64,000 nt of DNA, taken from NCBI GenBank assembly GCA_029556615.1, contig JAKQDD010000033.1, positions 1-64,000 of the forward strand, given 5' to 3'. Shown here piece by piece: positions 18,787-27,802 of this stretch (position 1 is the stretch's first letter; each line of letters begins with the position of its first letter). The stretch is from Verrucomicrobiota bacterium. Its GTDB lineage: Bacteria; Verrucomicrobiota; Verrucomicrobiia; Limisphaerales; J093. Under the pieces are notes generated by a model. It ran no database searches and was not told where the DNA came from. It saw only the letters and a program-made list of their open reading frames with translations. The position numbers and the translations under genes are program-made.

Positions 18787-21312
18787 TCAAGGGGCCGGGC
18801 GTTGGGGGATCGAGTCGAGCCGGCGCAACCCTGGGGACTGCGATGGCGGCGCAGCGTCGCTGGCGGACTGCGAACTGGACGCGTCCGTGAAGATGTCGTT
18901 GCCTTCCATTCCGGCTTGGTTGCCACCGAATGAGCAGTGTTGCATCACGCCAATCGAACTATCGCAAAAGGCCGCGCCACCGCCGTCTCCCTTGGCGGTG
19001 TTGCTCTGAAACTGACAGCCTTCGAGCGTGACGATGGTGCTTTCGAGTTGCGACGCGCGGCTGACGCTGAACACCGCGCCGCCATGGCCGCCGGTCGTGT
19101 TCTCGCGGAACAGGCAATCCGTCAGTTTCGGGCGCGAACCGTAGTCGAAATAGACCGCGCCGCCGCGCCAGCGCGCGGTGTTGCCGGTGAAGGTGCAGTT
19201 CGTGAACACGGACTCAACGCCGACGCGATCGAGCACTGCCCCACCGTTATCCGCGCGGTTACCGGTGAAGGCGCAGTCCGTGAAAATCGGTTTCGCACGG
19301 TCGTAGCTGTAAACCGCGCCGCCATCGCGGGCGAAGTTATTGGTGAACGTGCAGTGGCTGATGGTCATCGCGAAGCCGGTCACGACCTCGGAATTTGGCC
19401 GGGTCTGTGGTCCGCGCCGGTAGTTGATCAGGCCGCCGCCCTTGCCGTTGTAGCCACTGCCGTCGGCGCAACCGCCGGTGATGGTGAAGCCGTCGAGCAC
19501 CGCGCCGTCCGCGCCTATGAGCACGTGATAGGCGCGGTTGCCATCCAAGACCGTCGGATTCTTCGCGGGGTCGCGCTGCGGCTCCGTGGCGTTCCATCCG
19601 CCGTAAAGCCGGACGCCAGGACGTAGAACGAAAGACTCCGACCGGTCCGCGCCGAGCCGGTAGGTTCCCGCGGCCACGCGCACCTCCGCGCCGTCTTTCC
19701 CGGCATCGGCAAGCGCGGTTTGCAGCGACGAGTAAGCCGAGGCCCATGACCGGCCATCGCCTGCCGCCCCGGCGGCGGCATTAGCATACACAATTCGTTC
19801 TGACGACGGGACTCTCTCAGGCGCAGCGTCAAACGGCTCACGGGCGGGCTGCGCTTGGTATTGCTTAAGTTCGCTCAACAATTGGGGCAGTTGTGCCTCC
19901 GCGAAACGGCCGGGTCTGTAGCCGGCGTCGCCGTTCGCGGCTTCCATGATGAGCGGCGCGCAGTCGTGCCAGTTGTAGATGCCGGGATCTTCCCAGTCGC
20001 AGGTGTTGTTGGTGATCCGGCAGTTGATCAGCGACGGGTCACTGGCCGGGCCGGTGCCCTGATATAGCGGCGCGCCGTAGTCCACCGCGTGGTTGTTCGT
20101 GAACGTGCAAAAGTAGAGCACCGGCGAGGAGCCGCCGTCGTTGCCCATGCCACCGGCGCTCTGCGCGCTGTTGCCGGTAAACACGCAGTTGATGAGCGTC
20201 GGCGAACAACCGAAGTCGTTATACATGCCCCCGCCCTTCTGGGGCGTCGTGTTCGACTCAAATACGCAATTCAGAAAGGTCGGCGCGGTGCCGAGATCGT
20301 TGCTGACGCCGCCGCCGCGACCGCGCGCGGTGTTCTTCCGGAAAGTGCAGTTACTAAAGACCGGCGCTTTGCCGTTAGCGTCGGGACGTGGCGGGAACGA
20401 GGTGCTGGTCATGTTATAGACGGCGCCGCCCTTGCCCGCCTGATTGTTCTCGAATATGCAGTTCCGCACGGTCGGCGAGGCATGGACGTTAAGCATGCCG
20501 GCGCCCGAGCCGTTGTTGCTTCCGCCCATGATCGCCTGCGGCGTCATGTGAATGGGCCGTCCCCCGCCCTGACCGGGAGGCCCGCCGGTAGGTGGGCCGC
20601 CGCCCGGGAATCTGCCACCACCGCCCGGCCGGCCGCCGCCCTCGCCGCCCATCGCGCTACCACCGGTGATCATGAAGCCATCCAGCACGGCGTCGTCCGC
20701 GCCGGTAACGACGTGATAAGCGCCACGGCCGTCCAGAATGGTTCGGTTCTGCTGCCAATTGCGCTGGTCGCGTTGGGTTTCGTTGCCGACGAATCCGCCG
20801 TAGAGCGCGCCGCCCTTGCGGAGTTGGAAGGTCGCATTGCGATCGTTGCCGGGCGTGTAGGTTCCGCGCGCCACCCAGATCTCGGCGGCGCCGAGGGCGA
20901 GCGCGTCCTGAAGCGACGCGAAGGCGGTCGCCCAGGTTTTGCCATCGCGGGTGCCGGCGGTATGAGCGGCATTCACGTAGGCGTGCGGACCGCGGATGGC
21001 TGAAGGCACGGCCGGCGGTTGGGTGGCCGGTTGTGGGGAGGCCTCACGAGCGGGCCGATTGTCCATGACGGCCACGCGGGCATCGCGAGCCTTGAGTTCT
21101 TCGAGCGTGATGAAGCCATCGTGGTCCGTGTCAATCTGCTCCCAGCGCTGCAACATTCTCGGCGGCGCCTCGTCTCGGCTGATCTTGCCGTCGCCGTTGC
21201 GGTCGAATTGCCGGAGCAGTTCCTCCGGAGACAAACGCGGGGGCAGTTGGCCTTGCTGGCCAAACACCGGAAGGACCACGGCTAGCGCCAAAATGGTCAA
21301 TGCTCGATTCAT
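18787..21312 (-). CDS. Secreted EF-hand plus parallel beta-helix (choice-of-anchor/POMP-like) protein
   Basis: FDRNGDGKISRDEA and IDTDHDGFITLEEL EF-hands; many CTFxxNxAxxGGAVY repeats; G-rich tract. Confidence 0.82.
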   Translation of the reverse strand: MNRALTILALAVVLPVFGQQGQLPPRLSPEELLRQFDRNGDGKISRDEAPPRMLQRWEQIDTDHDGFITLEELKARDARVAVMDNRPAREASPQPATQPPAVPSAIRGPHAYVNAAHTAGTRDGKTWATAFASLQDALALGAAEIWVARGTYTPGNDRNATFQLRKGGALYGGFVGNETQRDQRNWQQNRTILDGRGAYHVVTGADDAVLDGFMITGGSAMGGEGGGRPGGGGRFPGGGPPTGGPPGQGGGRPIHMTPQAIMGGSNNGSGAGMLNVHASPTVRNCIFENNQAGKGGAVYNMTSTSFPPRPDANGKAPVFSNCTFRKNTARGRGGGVSNDLGTAPTFLNCVFESNTTPQKGGGMYNDFGCSPTLINCVFTGNSAQSAGGMGNDGGSSPVLYFCTFTNNHAVDYGAPLYQGTGPASDPSLINCRITNNTCDWEDPGIYNWHDCAPLIMEAANGDAGYRPGRFAEAQLPQLLSELKQYQAQPAREPFDAAPERVPSSERIVYANAAAGAAGDGRSWASAYSSLQTALADAGKDGAEVRVAAGTYRLGADRSESFVLRPGVRLYGGWNATEPQRDPAKNPTVLDGNRAYHVLIGADGAVLDGFTITGGCADGSGYNGKGGGLINYRRGPQTRPNSEVVTGFAMTISHCTFTNNFARDGGAVYSYDRAKPIFTDCAFTGNRADNGGAVLDRVGVESVFTNCTFTGNTARWRGGAVYFDYGSRPKLTDCLFRENTTGGHGGAVFSVSRASQLESTIVTLEGCQFQSNTAKGDGGGAAFCDSSIGVMQHCSFGGNQAGMEGNDIFTDASSSQSASDAAPPSQSPGLRRLDSIPQRPAP

Positions 21313-21375
21313 GACGATCCAATCGCGGCAGGTTTGTAGCACGAAAGGTGGCGTGGACAAAGTCTTTGCCTCGGC

Positions 21376-22797
21376 CTACCTGGCCTTGTCAGCCTTGAGG
21401 ATGTAGGAATCGGCGATCTTGAAACTGCCATCGCTTCCGCAGCGATAGTCGACGGTCATTTCGTCTGGGGCGACCTTGACGCGCAGATAGCCGGAACCGC
21501 CGAGGATGGTGCCGCTCTGGTAACCGTATTCGGCGGCGCTGCGAGGCACACGATGGCTGCCGGGATTCCCCGGCTGGGGGACTTCTTGATAGACAATGCC
21601 ATCGAGGACCTGCTTGGCATAGAAGTGATCGTGACCATGGAACACTGCGCTGACGTGGTTCTGCACCAGGACTTGGTGAATCGGGGCGGGCCAGCCAGGG
21701 CGGTGCTGCTTGAAGCCATCGGTGCCGTCGGCGCTCTTGCCGCCCCATTCGTAGAAAGGCGCGGCCTCCGCACCGCCGCGGCATTGTTCGTCCGCGCCAC
21801 CGACGAGGTGGTGGATGAAGATGAATTTGAACTTCGCTTGGCTTCCTTCGAGCGTCTGCTTGAGCCACCGATACTGGTCCTCGCCGAGCGTGCGGCTCCA
21901 GTTGTCGTCTTTGCCGCGCTGCTTCTGTGTGAACCAGAACGGGTCAAGAACGACGAAGAGCGCGTCGCCCCATTCCCACGCGTAATAGTCCTGCAACAGG
22001 CCGGCTTCCGGGTGCTTCTCTGCGTTGCCGGTGAAGAAGCTGTCGGGCACCGGGTTCGGGAAGTAGCGCTTCCGCATCTGGTTGGACCAGACGGCGAGGC
22101 TGTCGGCGTCGCTGCCGCGCCCGCGCGGGCTTTCGCCGTCGTGATTGCCGAGCACGAGGAACAGCGGTGCGCACCGGCAAAGCTGGCCGAAGTAAAACCG
22201 CTGCGCGAGGTATTGGCGGGCCGCATTCTCGCGGTTGTCGTGCTTCTCCGCCATGAACGTGTCGCCGAGGTCCACGTGAAAATCCGGAGCGTCGGCAAGC
22301 GCGTTGGCCAGCGTGTGCTGATACACCTCGGGGCTGACGTTGCTGTCGAGATGCGAGTCCGCTGTGATGGTAAAGGAAACAGTGCTGCCCGGCGGACGCT
22401 GCGTGTGGAAGGAGCCCTCCACGGCGTTCGTGCCGCCGATGCGAAGTTGGTAGAAGTACTGCGTGTCCGGCCGCAGCGAGCCGATCACGACTTCAACCGG
22501 TTCGCCTTTGTTGAACAGCCGCGTCGGCGTCTGTTGTGAGTAGGCGTCCCGCCCCATTTCGTATACGATGCAGCCTTCAGCATCCTGGTCGGCGAGAACA
22601 CTGACAGTGACCGAATCCCGCGTGGGCCGGCCCAGCACCACATCGAACGGATGCGCCGGCACGTTGAGGCAGGCGGAGTTCTGGGTGGGCTGAGTTGCGC
22701 CGCCCTTGCCGCCGCCGCGCCGGCCCTCCGCCGCTACCGCCGCCACGCCCAGGCCCAGGCACACCCCAAGCGCTGTCAGGAAGAGTCGAAGTCTCAT
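21376..22797 (-). CDS. Purple-acid-phosphatase-like metallophosphoesterase
   Basis: N-terminal FN3-like LRPDTQYFYQLRIGG, then FTITADSHLD, DLGDTFM, LGNHDGE, VFHGHDHFY; 4-nt overlap with sulfatase. Confidence 0.9.
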   Translation of the reverse strand: MRLRLFLTALGVCLGLGVAAVAAEGRRGGGKGGATQPTQNSACLNVPAHPFDVVLGRPTRDSVTVSVLADQDAEGCIVYEMGRDAYSQQTPTRLFNKGEPVEVVIGSLRPDTQYFYQLRIGGTNAVEGSFHTQRPPGSTVSFTITADSHLDSNVSPEVYQHTLANALADAPDFHVDLGDTFMAEKHDNRENAARQYLAQRFYFGQLCRCAPLFLVLGNHDGESPRGRGSDADSLAVWSNQMRKRYFPNPVPDSFFTGNAEKHPEAGLLQDYYAWEWGDALFVVLDPFWFTQKQRGKDDNWSRTLGEDQYRWLKQTLEGSQAKFKFIFIHHLVGGADEQCRGGAEAAPFYEWGGKSADGTDGFKQHRPGWPAPIHQVLVQNHVSAVFHGHDHFYAKQVLDGIVYQEVPQPGNPGSHRVPRSAAEYGYQSGTILGGSGYLRVKVAPDEMTVDYRCGSDGSFKIADSYILKADKAR

Positions 22798-24215
22798 GGG
22801 GCTTTCCTGCCGCCTCGTCCCCGGCGGTCGGGCGGCTCTTCGGAGGGCTTGCTGGGATCGTAATTCGGATTGGGCTTCGGCATCTGCGCGTTTACGGCTG
22901 CGAGGTAATCACCCAGCCGTTGATCGAGTTCTTTCGCTTTGTCCGGCATTTCGCGGGCGAGGTCGTAGCGCTCGCCGGGGTCGTTGGTGAGGTTGAAGAG
23001 CTTCAGCGCGCCCGTTTCGTAAACACGGATCAGTTTGAAATCGCCAAGGTAGATCGCCGAGGCCGGGCCGAGGGCGTCCTTGTCGTAGTGCGGGAAATGG
23101 ACGACGAACTCGTCGCGTGGTCGCTTGAGCGCGCCGTTGCCCGCGTTGGCGAGCACTGACGCGAAGCTGCCGCCTTCAACGCCGTTCGGCAGCGGCTCGG
23201 CGACGTGCGCCAGTTCCGCGATGGTCGGGAACAGGTCTTCGCCAATCACGCGGACGTGCGAGCAAGCGCCCGCTTGAATGCCCGGCCCGCGAATGATGCA
23301 CGGCACGCGGAGGCCGCCTTCGGAGACCGTGCCTTTGCCGCCGGACAGCGGCGGATTGCGTCCGGGCGTGCCGTGGTCGGTGGTGAAGATGACGTAGGTG
23401 TTCATCGCGATGCCGACTTCGTCGAGCTTCTTCAGCACCTGGCCAAGAGCGATGTCGAGGTCGAGGTCTGCTGCGGCTTCGGCGAGTTCGCGCTCGCTCA
23501 AATTGCCGCCCCAACTTTTCACCGTGGCGAGCGTCTCCGGGCGCGCATCGCCGCCTTGGCGCGAGGCGTAGTGATCAAGTTGAAGATAGAACGGCTTGCC
23601 CGCCTTGACCTGCCGCGTCATGAAATCCATGCCGCGCTCGGTCATGGCGTAGAGTTGCTTCGGGTGCGGATTGGCGACGTTGTCCGGCCCGCCGTTGCCG
23701 TTGGCACCGTCGTTTTCGTCAAAGCCGTGCTCGCGCGGATTGGCGCGGCCCATGTGCCATTTGCCAAAGTGCGCCGTGGCGTAGCCGGCGCGCTTGAGCA
23801 CTTCAGCGAGCGTCGTCTCGCTCGCCGGCAATTCCATCGAAGCCGAGGGCGCGATAACACGACCGTTCGGATTGTCGCCGCTGTCGCGCTTGCCCTCGTT
23901 GATGAACGTCATGTGCAGCTGCGCCGGGCTCTTGCCTGTAAACAGCGCCACGCGCGACGGCGTGCAGCGCGGCGACGGCGCGTAGAAATTGGCGAAGCGC
24001 ATTCCGCCCGCGGCGAGCTTCTCCAGATTCGGCGTGCGGATGAAGGCGCTCTTCGACTCCGGCACGGCGTCATCCATTTGCACCGACGTGCTGCTCCAGC
24101 CGTGGCCTTCGCCGAGGATGAAGACGAAGTTGGGCTGCGGTGTAGCGGCACTGGACAGTCTCGCACCAAGCAGTGCGGCGACGAGACAATTACGGAAAAG
24201 GAACGGGCTTTTCAT
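22794..24215 (-). CDS. Type I sulfatase
   Basis: SPRCTPSRVALFTGKSP (C-x-P-S-R sulfatase signature), FGKWHMG, signal peptide. Confidence 0.95.
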   Translation of the reverse strand: MKSPFLFRNCLVAALLGARLSSAATPQPNFVFILGEGHGWSSTSVQMDDAVPESKSAFIRTPNLEKLAAGGMRFANFYAPSPRCTPSRVALFTGKSPAQLHMTFINEGKRDSGDNPNGRVIAPSASMELPASETTLAEVLKRAGYATAHFGKWHMGRANPREHGFDENDGANGNGGPDNVANPHPKQLYAMTERGMDFMTRQVKAGKPFYLQLDHYASRQGGDARPETLATVKSWGGNLSERELAEAAADLDLDIALGQVLKKLDEVGIAMNTYVIFTTDHGTPGRNPPLSGGKGTVSEGGLRVPCIIRGPGIQAGACSHVRVIGEDLFPTIAELAHVAEPLPNGVEGGSFASVLANAGNGALKRPRDEFVVHFPHYDKDALGPASAIYLGDFKLIRVYETGALKLFNLTNDPGERYDLAREMPDKAKELDQRLGDYLAAVNAQMPKPNPNYDPSKPSEEPPDRRGRGGRKAP

Positions 24216-24237
24216 CTGCGTCACCGATGTTACGCGA

Positions 24238-25848
24238 TCACTCGTCCCGTTGAGCCTTGCGTTCGGGACGATCTTCACGATCGTCATCCCCACCCCCATG
24301 TTGGCTGCCGCCGCGGCGTTCGCCGCCGCCACCTTGGCCTTGCGTGCGGTCGCCTTGGGGGCGCTTGCGATAGACATCAATGCCTTTCTCGGCGCGCTCG
24401 GTGATCGTGCCATTCGGTGTCAGGTCGCGACCTTTGAAGGCGGGATGATCGAGGGGATAGCGATAGGCACGGAAGGCGGAGTTCACCATCGGCAGGACGT
24501 CACCGAGTGTCTTCACCGGGCCGTCGCGCGTGACGGGGTTGATGTATTCCCAAGCCAACTCGCCCTTGGCCGTGATCTCGAAGAAATGGCCCTCGGTGTC
24601 GGAGCAGATGAAGGTGCTGCCGTTCGGCAGACGCTGGCCGCTGGAGCCAATGTGGCTGAAGAAACCGTGGCTGTTCACGGAACTGTAGCTCCAGATAACC
24701 TGCTTCGAAATCTGGCGCGGTTGGTTGTGCGTGTCTTTGTCGTAGGTTTCGCGACGGTAGCCGGCATCCGGCGGGTTGACATACTTGCCGGTGTCGCGCC
24801 CGCTCACGTCGAGGAACGGGTTGATCTCCAGAATCGAGGAACCCGGTGTGCGTTGGAAGAGGTACTGCCCATTGTTGAAGACCATGAGGTGCCCCGCCCC
24901 AGGCAGGCCGGGCCGGATCCAATGGACATCGTGCGCGCCGCCCATCTGTTTGTGACCGGAGGTGGCCGAGTCCCAGTTCTCCAGGACGCGCGGCGGGTCG
25001 CCCTGCGCGTAGCGGGCTGGGTCGCCGAAACGGTAGAGGAAATCGCCCGCGGGGCCGGCAGCCTTGGCGATGCTGGCCTTCGGGTCGCCGGCGACGAACG
25101 TGCCGTCGTGGTTCACCACGTAGAGTTCGCCTTGCACGGAGTTGATGACGATGTGGCCCGACTCCGGACTGTAATCGAGCGAATTGCAGTGGAGCCAATC
25201 GCGCCGGAGCGGCCGGCCCGGCAGGTTGATGTTGATGCGACCGGGATGGTCCGCAACGGTCTTGCCTGCACCGACATGGTTGGGCTTCGACGGGTCCAAG
25301 TCCTGGACGACGTGATCAAAGAAGCACCATTCCCAGACGACGTTGCCGTGCATGTCCACCTCGACGACCGCGTCCATCTGACCGCCCTCCTGCGAGGCTT
25401 TCTTCGGGTCGGCCCCAGCGGTGACGGCCTGGTCGTAAGAGACCGTCTTGTTGGCAATGTAAAGCGTGGTGGGGGCGTTGAGCTGCTTGTTGAAGATGCG
25501 CACCCAATCGTGATGCGGCGCGTAGTTCTCGCGCTTCTCGGTGTATTCCCAAACCGTCCTGCCGTCCCAATCCACTTCCTTGAAACCGGGGAAACCGCTC
25601 GGGTCATCCTTGGACGCATCGAGGATGTTGCCGTTGTCGAGCAAGTGCGGATTCGTGCCCACCGGCCACGTGTGGACGACCTTGCCGTCGAGGTCGAGGA
25701 GGAACGTGCGGTTTCCGACGCCGAAGAGCGTATAGCCAGCCAGAGCTTTGTTTGTGTCGCAGAACAGCAGCTCGGTCGGGCCTTGAAGCCGTTCGTAAGC
25801 ACAGGCCGAAGTGGCGATCAAACCACAGAGGATCAGCGCGCGTTTCAT
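24238..25848 (-). CDS. Aryl-sulfate sulfotransferase-like (ASST) protein A
   Basis: YTLFGVGNRTFLLDLDGKVVHTWPVGTNPHLLDNGNIL, APHHDWVRIFN; G/R-rich C-terminal tail. Confidence 0.85.
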   Translation of the reverse strand: MKRALILCGLIATSACAYERLQGPTELLFCDTNKALAGYTLFGVGNRTFLLDLDGKVVHTWPVGTNPHLLDNGNILDASKDDPSGFPGFKEVDWDGRTVWEYTEKRENYAPHHDWVRIFNKQLNAPTTLYIANKTVSYDQAVTAGADPKKASQEGGQMDAVVEVDMHGNVVWEWCFFDHVVQDLDPSKPNHVGAGKTVADHPGRININLPGRPLRRDWLHCNSLDYSPESGHIVINSVQGELYVVNHDGTFVAGDPKASIAKAAGPAGDFLYRFGDPARYAQGDPPRVLENWDSATSGHKQMGGAHDVHWIRPGLPGAGHLMVFNNGQYLFQRTPGSSILEINPFLDVSGRDTGKYVNPPDAGYRRETYDKDTHNQPRQISKQVIWSYSSVNSHGFFSHIGSSGQRLPNGSTFICSDTEGHFFEITAKGELAWEYINPVTRDGPVKTLGDVLPMVNSAFRAYRYPLDHPAFKGRDLTPNGTITERAEKGIDVYRKRPQGDRTQGQGGGGERRGGSQHGGGDDDREDRPERKAQRDE

Positions 25849-25862
25849 GGTCGTGTCTCCTC

Positions 25863-26041
25863 TAGCGAGGCGCCGCCTCAGACCTAACGAAGTCCGCGAT
25901 CCCATGAAGCCTTCCTGCCTCTTCGGACTCTCTCTCCCGCGCCTCGCTAACATAGAGTCCTCGGAGGCGGGGGGTCGGGTTTGGAACGGCAGGGGCCAAG
26001 TTTGTCCTGTTTGCCACATATTCCACAAGTCGAGGACTCTA
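25863..26041. repeat. Bipartite inverted-repeat element, copy A
   Basis: Unit 1: TAGCGAGGCGC 25863-25873 / GCGCCTCGCTA 25939-25949 (87 bp). Unit 2: TAGAGTCCTCG 25953-25963 / CGAGGACTCTA 26031-26041 (89 bp). Confidence 0.88.
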
Positions 26042-27730
26042 GCGTTGCGGTTGGCCGTCACGAGCGGGGCGGTTGCCACCTTGTCCACCTTGCCCGCCGC
26101 GACCCCCACCGCCGCCCGGGCCGCGGTCGGGGCGCTGCGCCTCGGTCATGAGGTGGAGGCCGGTCTTGCCCTTTTCCGAAGCTGGCAGTTCGATAACGCC
26201 TTTCGGGGTCAGGTCGCGCCCGGCCAGGCCGGGATATTCTGGCCCGTAGCGATGGGCTTTGAACACGGCGTTCCAGAGATGGCCGCGCATGTCTTTGCCC
26301 GGAAGCTCGCCTTGCGCGAGAATGCCGCCGCGCACCATCGGGTTCACGTATTGCCAGACCATTTCACCGTCAGGCGTAATCTCGAACAAGTGCCCGACAA
26401 CTCCGGCGCAGATGAGCGTGTTGCCGTTCGGCAGGCGTTGCGCGCCGGAGATTTCCGACGAGAAGAAGTCGGTGCGGTTCTCGGCCTCGTAGTGCCAGAT
26501 GGGTTTGGCGGGGCCATAGGCCTCGCCCGCTTCGAGGGTGTAGCGCCCATTCGCGTCCATCGGCAGCACGATTTCCTCAACGCTCGACCAACCCCGGTCG
26601 TAGCCGTTGTTGAAGATGGTCATGTGGCCCGCGCCGGGATACCCGTCGGGAATCCACAGGCCATCGTGCTGTTGCACGAGTTGCTTGTCACTCGCCTTGC
26701 CACGTCCATAGGCGGCAGGGTTTCCCCAGCGATAAATCAGGTCGCCGCCTTTGCCGTGCTTGCCGCCAGTGTGCCCCGCGGCTTCCTGGGTCGTGGTGCT
26801 GTGATCGATGATCCAGATCTCGTTGCAGCCCCGCACGCTCAGGGAGATCTGGTCGAGCGTGGCATGGTAATCGAGCGAGTTCATGTGGTTCCAAAAGGCA
26901 GCCGTGGCGCGGCCATTGCAGGCGACATCCACCAGCTCGGGATGCGCGGCGGGATCGCCGTAGTTCGGCTTCGTCTGATCGGTGTTCTGAATGAGGTGGT
27001 CCCACACGTGCCATTCCCAGACGATCTTGCCGCCTTTCGGATAGACCGGCTCGATCTCGACCACGGCGTCGGGCACCAGGAAATCGTCGCGGAGCATTCG
27101 GGGATCAAAGCCGGCCGCGATCGCCTCTTCGCGTGACTTGCGCTCGACCATGAGCGCGAGGATGTGGCCGTTGGGCATCGGCTTGAAATCATGGTGCAAC
27201 TGGTAGTCGCGGGTGGCGTGGTTGAACTCCCAAACCAGGTTGCCGTCCCAATCATATTCTTCAAGGCGTCCGCCCTCGCCGCCGCCCGTGCCGCCTTGCA
27301 CGCGCAACATGCAGGCGCGCACGAGATGTCCGTTCGGCAGCAGGTAGGCGGACTGGCCTGGCTCGTAAGCGCTCTTCCATTGGTGAACGACGCGGCCCTC
27401 GTTGTCCATAAGGTAGGTCACGGTGTTGTGCTTCGGCGCGAACAGCGTGTAGCCGGGGCAGGCCTTCGGGGTGTTCAGGAACAGGCCGATCGTCTGGCCC
27501 GGATTGGGCGAAGTCGGCGTCTTGTTCTCGGCCATCTCGCGGCGGCCACCGCCGCCCTCTCGGCCGCGGCCCGGACCAGATTCTTGGACACGGCCCCGGC
27601 CCTCGGGCCGAGAGGGTCGATCGTTGGGCTGTTCTTGTGCCACAGCCAATAGAGTGGCGCTCGCCACCGTCAGGAAGGCGAACAGGACCTTTGGCAAGGG
27701 CCGCTTCATTGCTTGGTATTTGTCGTTCAT
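26039..27730 (-). CDS. Aryl-sulfate sulfotransferase-like (ASST) protein B
   Basis: GLFLNTPKACPGYTLFAPKHNTVTYLMDNEGRVVHQWKS, HHDFKPMPNGHIL; R/G-rich tracts at both ends; stop codon lies in terminus of the repeat element. Confidence 0.85.
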   Translation of the reverse strand: MNDKYQAMKRPLPKVLFAFLTVASATLLAVAQEQPNDRPSRPEGRGRVQESGPGRGREGGGGRREMAENKTPTSPNPGQTIGLFLNTPKACPGYTLFAPKHNTVTYLMDNEGRVVHQWKSAYEPGQSAYLLPNGHLVRACMLRVQGGTGGGEGGRLEEYDWDGNLVWEFNHATRDYQLHHDFKPMPNGHILALMVERKSREEAIAAGFDPRMLRDDFLVPDAVVEIEPVYPKGGKIVWEWHVWDHLIQNTDQTKPNYGDPAAHPELVDVACNGRATAAFWNHMNSLDYHATLDQISLSVRGCNEIWIIDHSTTTQEAAGHTGGKHGKGGDLIYRWGNPAAYGRGKASDKQLVQQHDGLWIPDGYPGAGHMTIFNNGYDRGWSSVEEIVLPMDANGRYTLEAGEAYGPAKPIWHYEAENRTDFFSSEISGAQRLPNGNTLICAGVVGHLFEITPDGEMVWQYVNPMVRGGILAQGELPGKDMRGHLWNAVFKAHRYGPEYPGLAGRDLTPKGVIELPASEKGKTGLHLMTEAQRPDRGPGGGGGRGGQGGQGGNRPARDGQPQR

Positions 27731-27802
27731 GTCAAGAGTGCCTTTTTTGAGTGCTGATTCGTTCACCAGAGATTGGGTTCACTGATCGGGAGACGCACGG
27801 CC

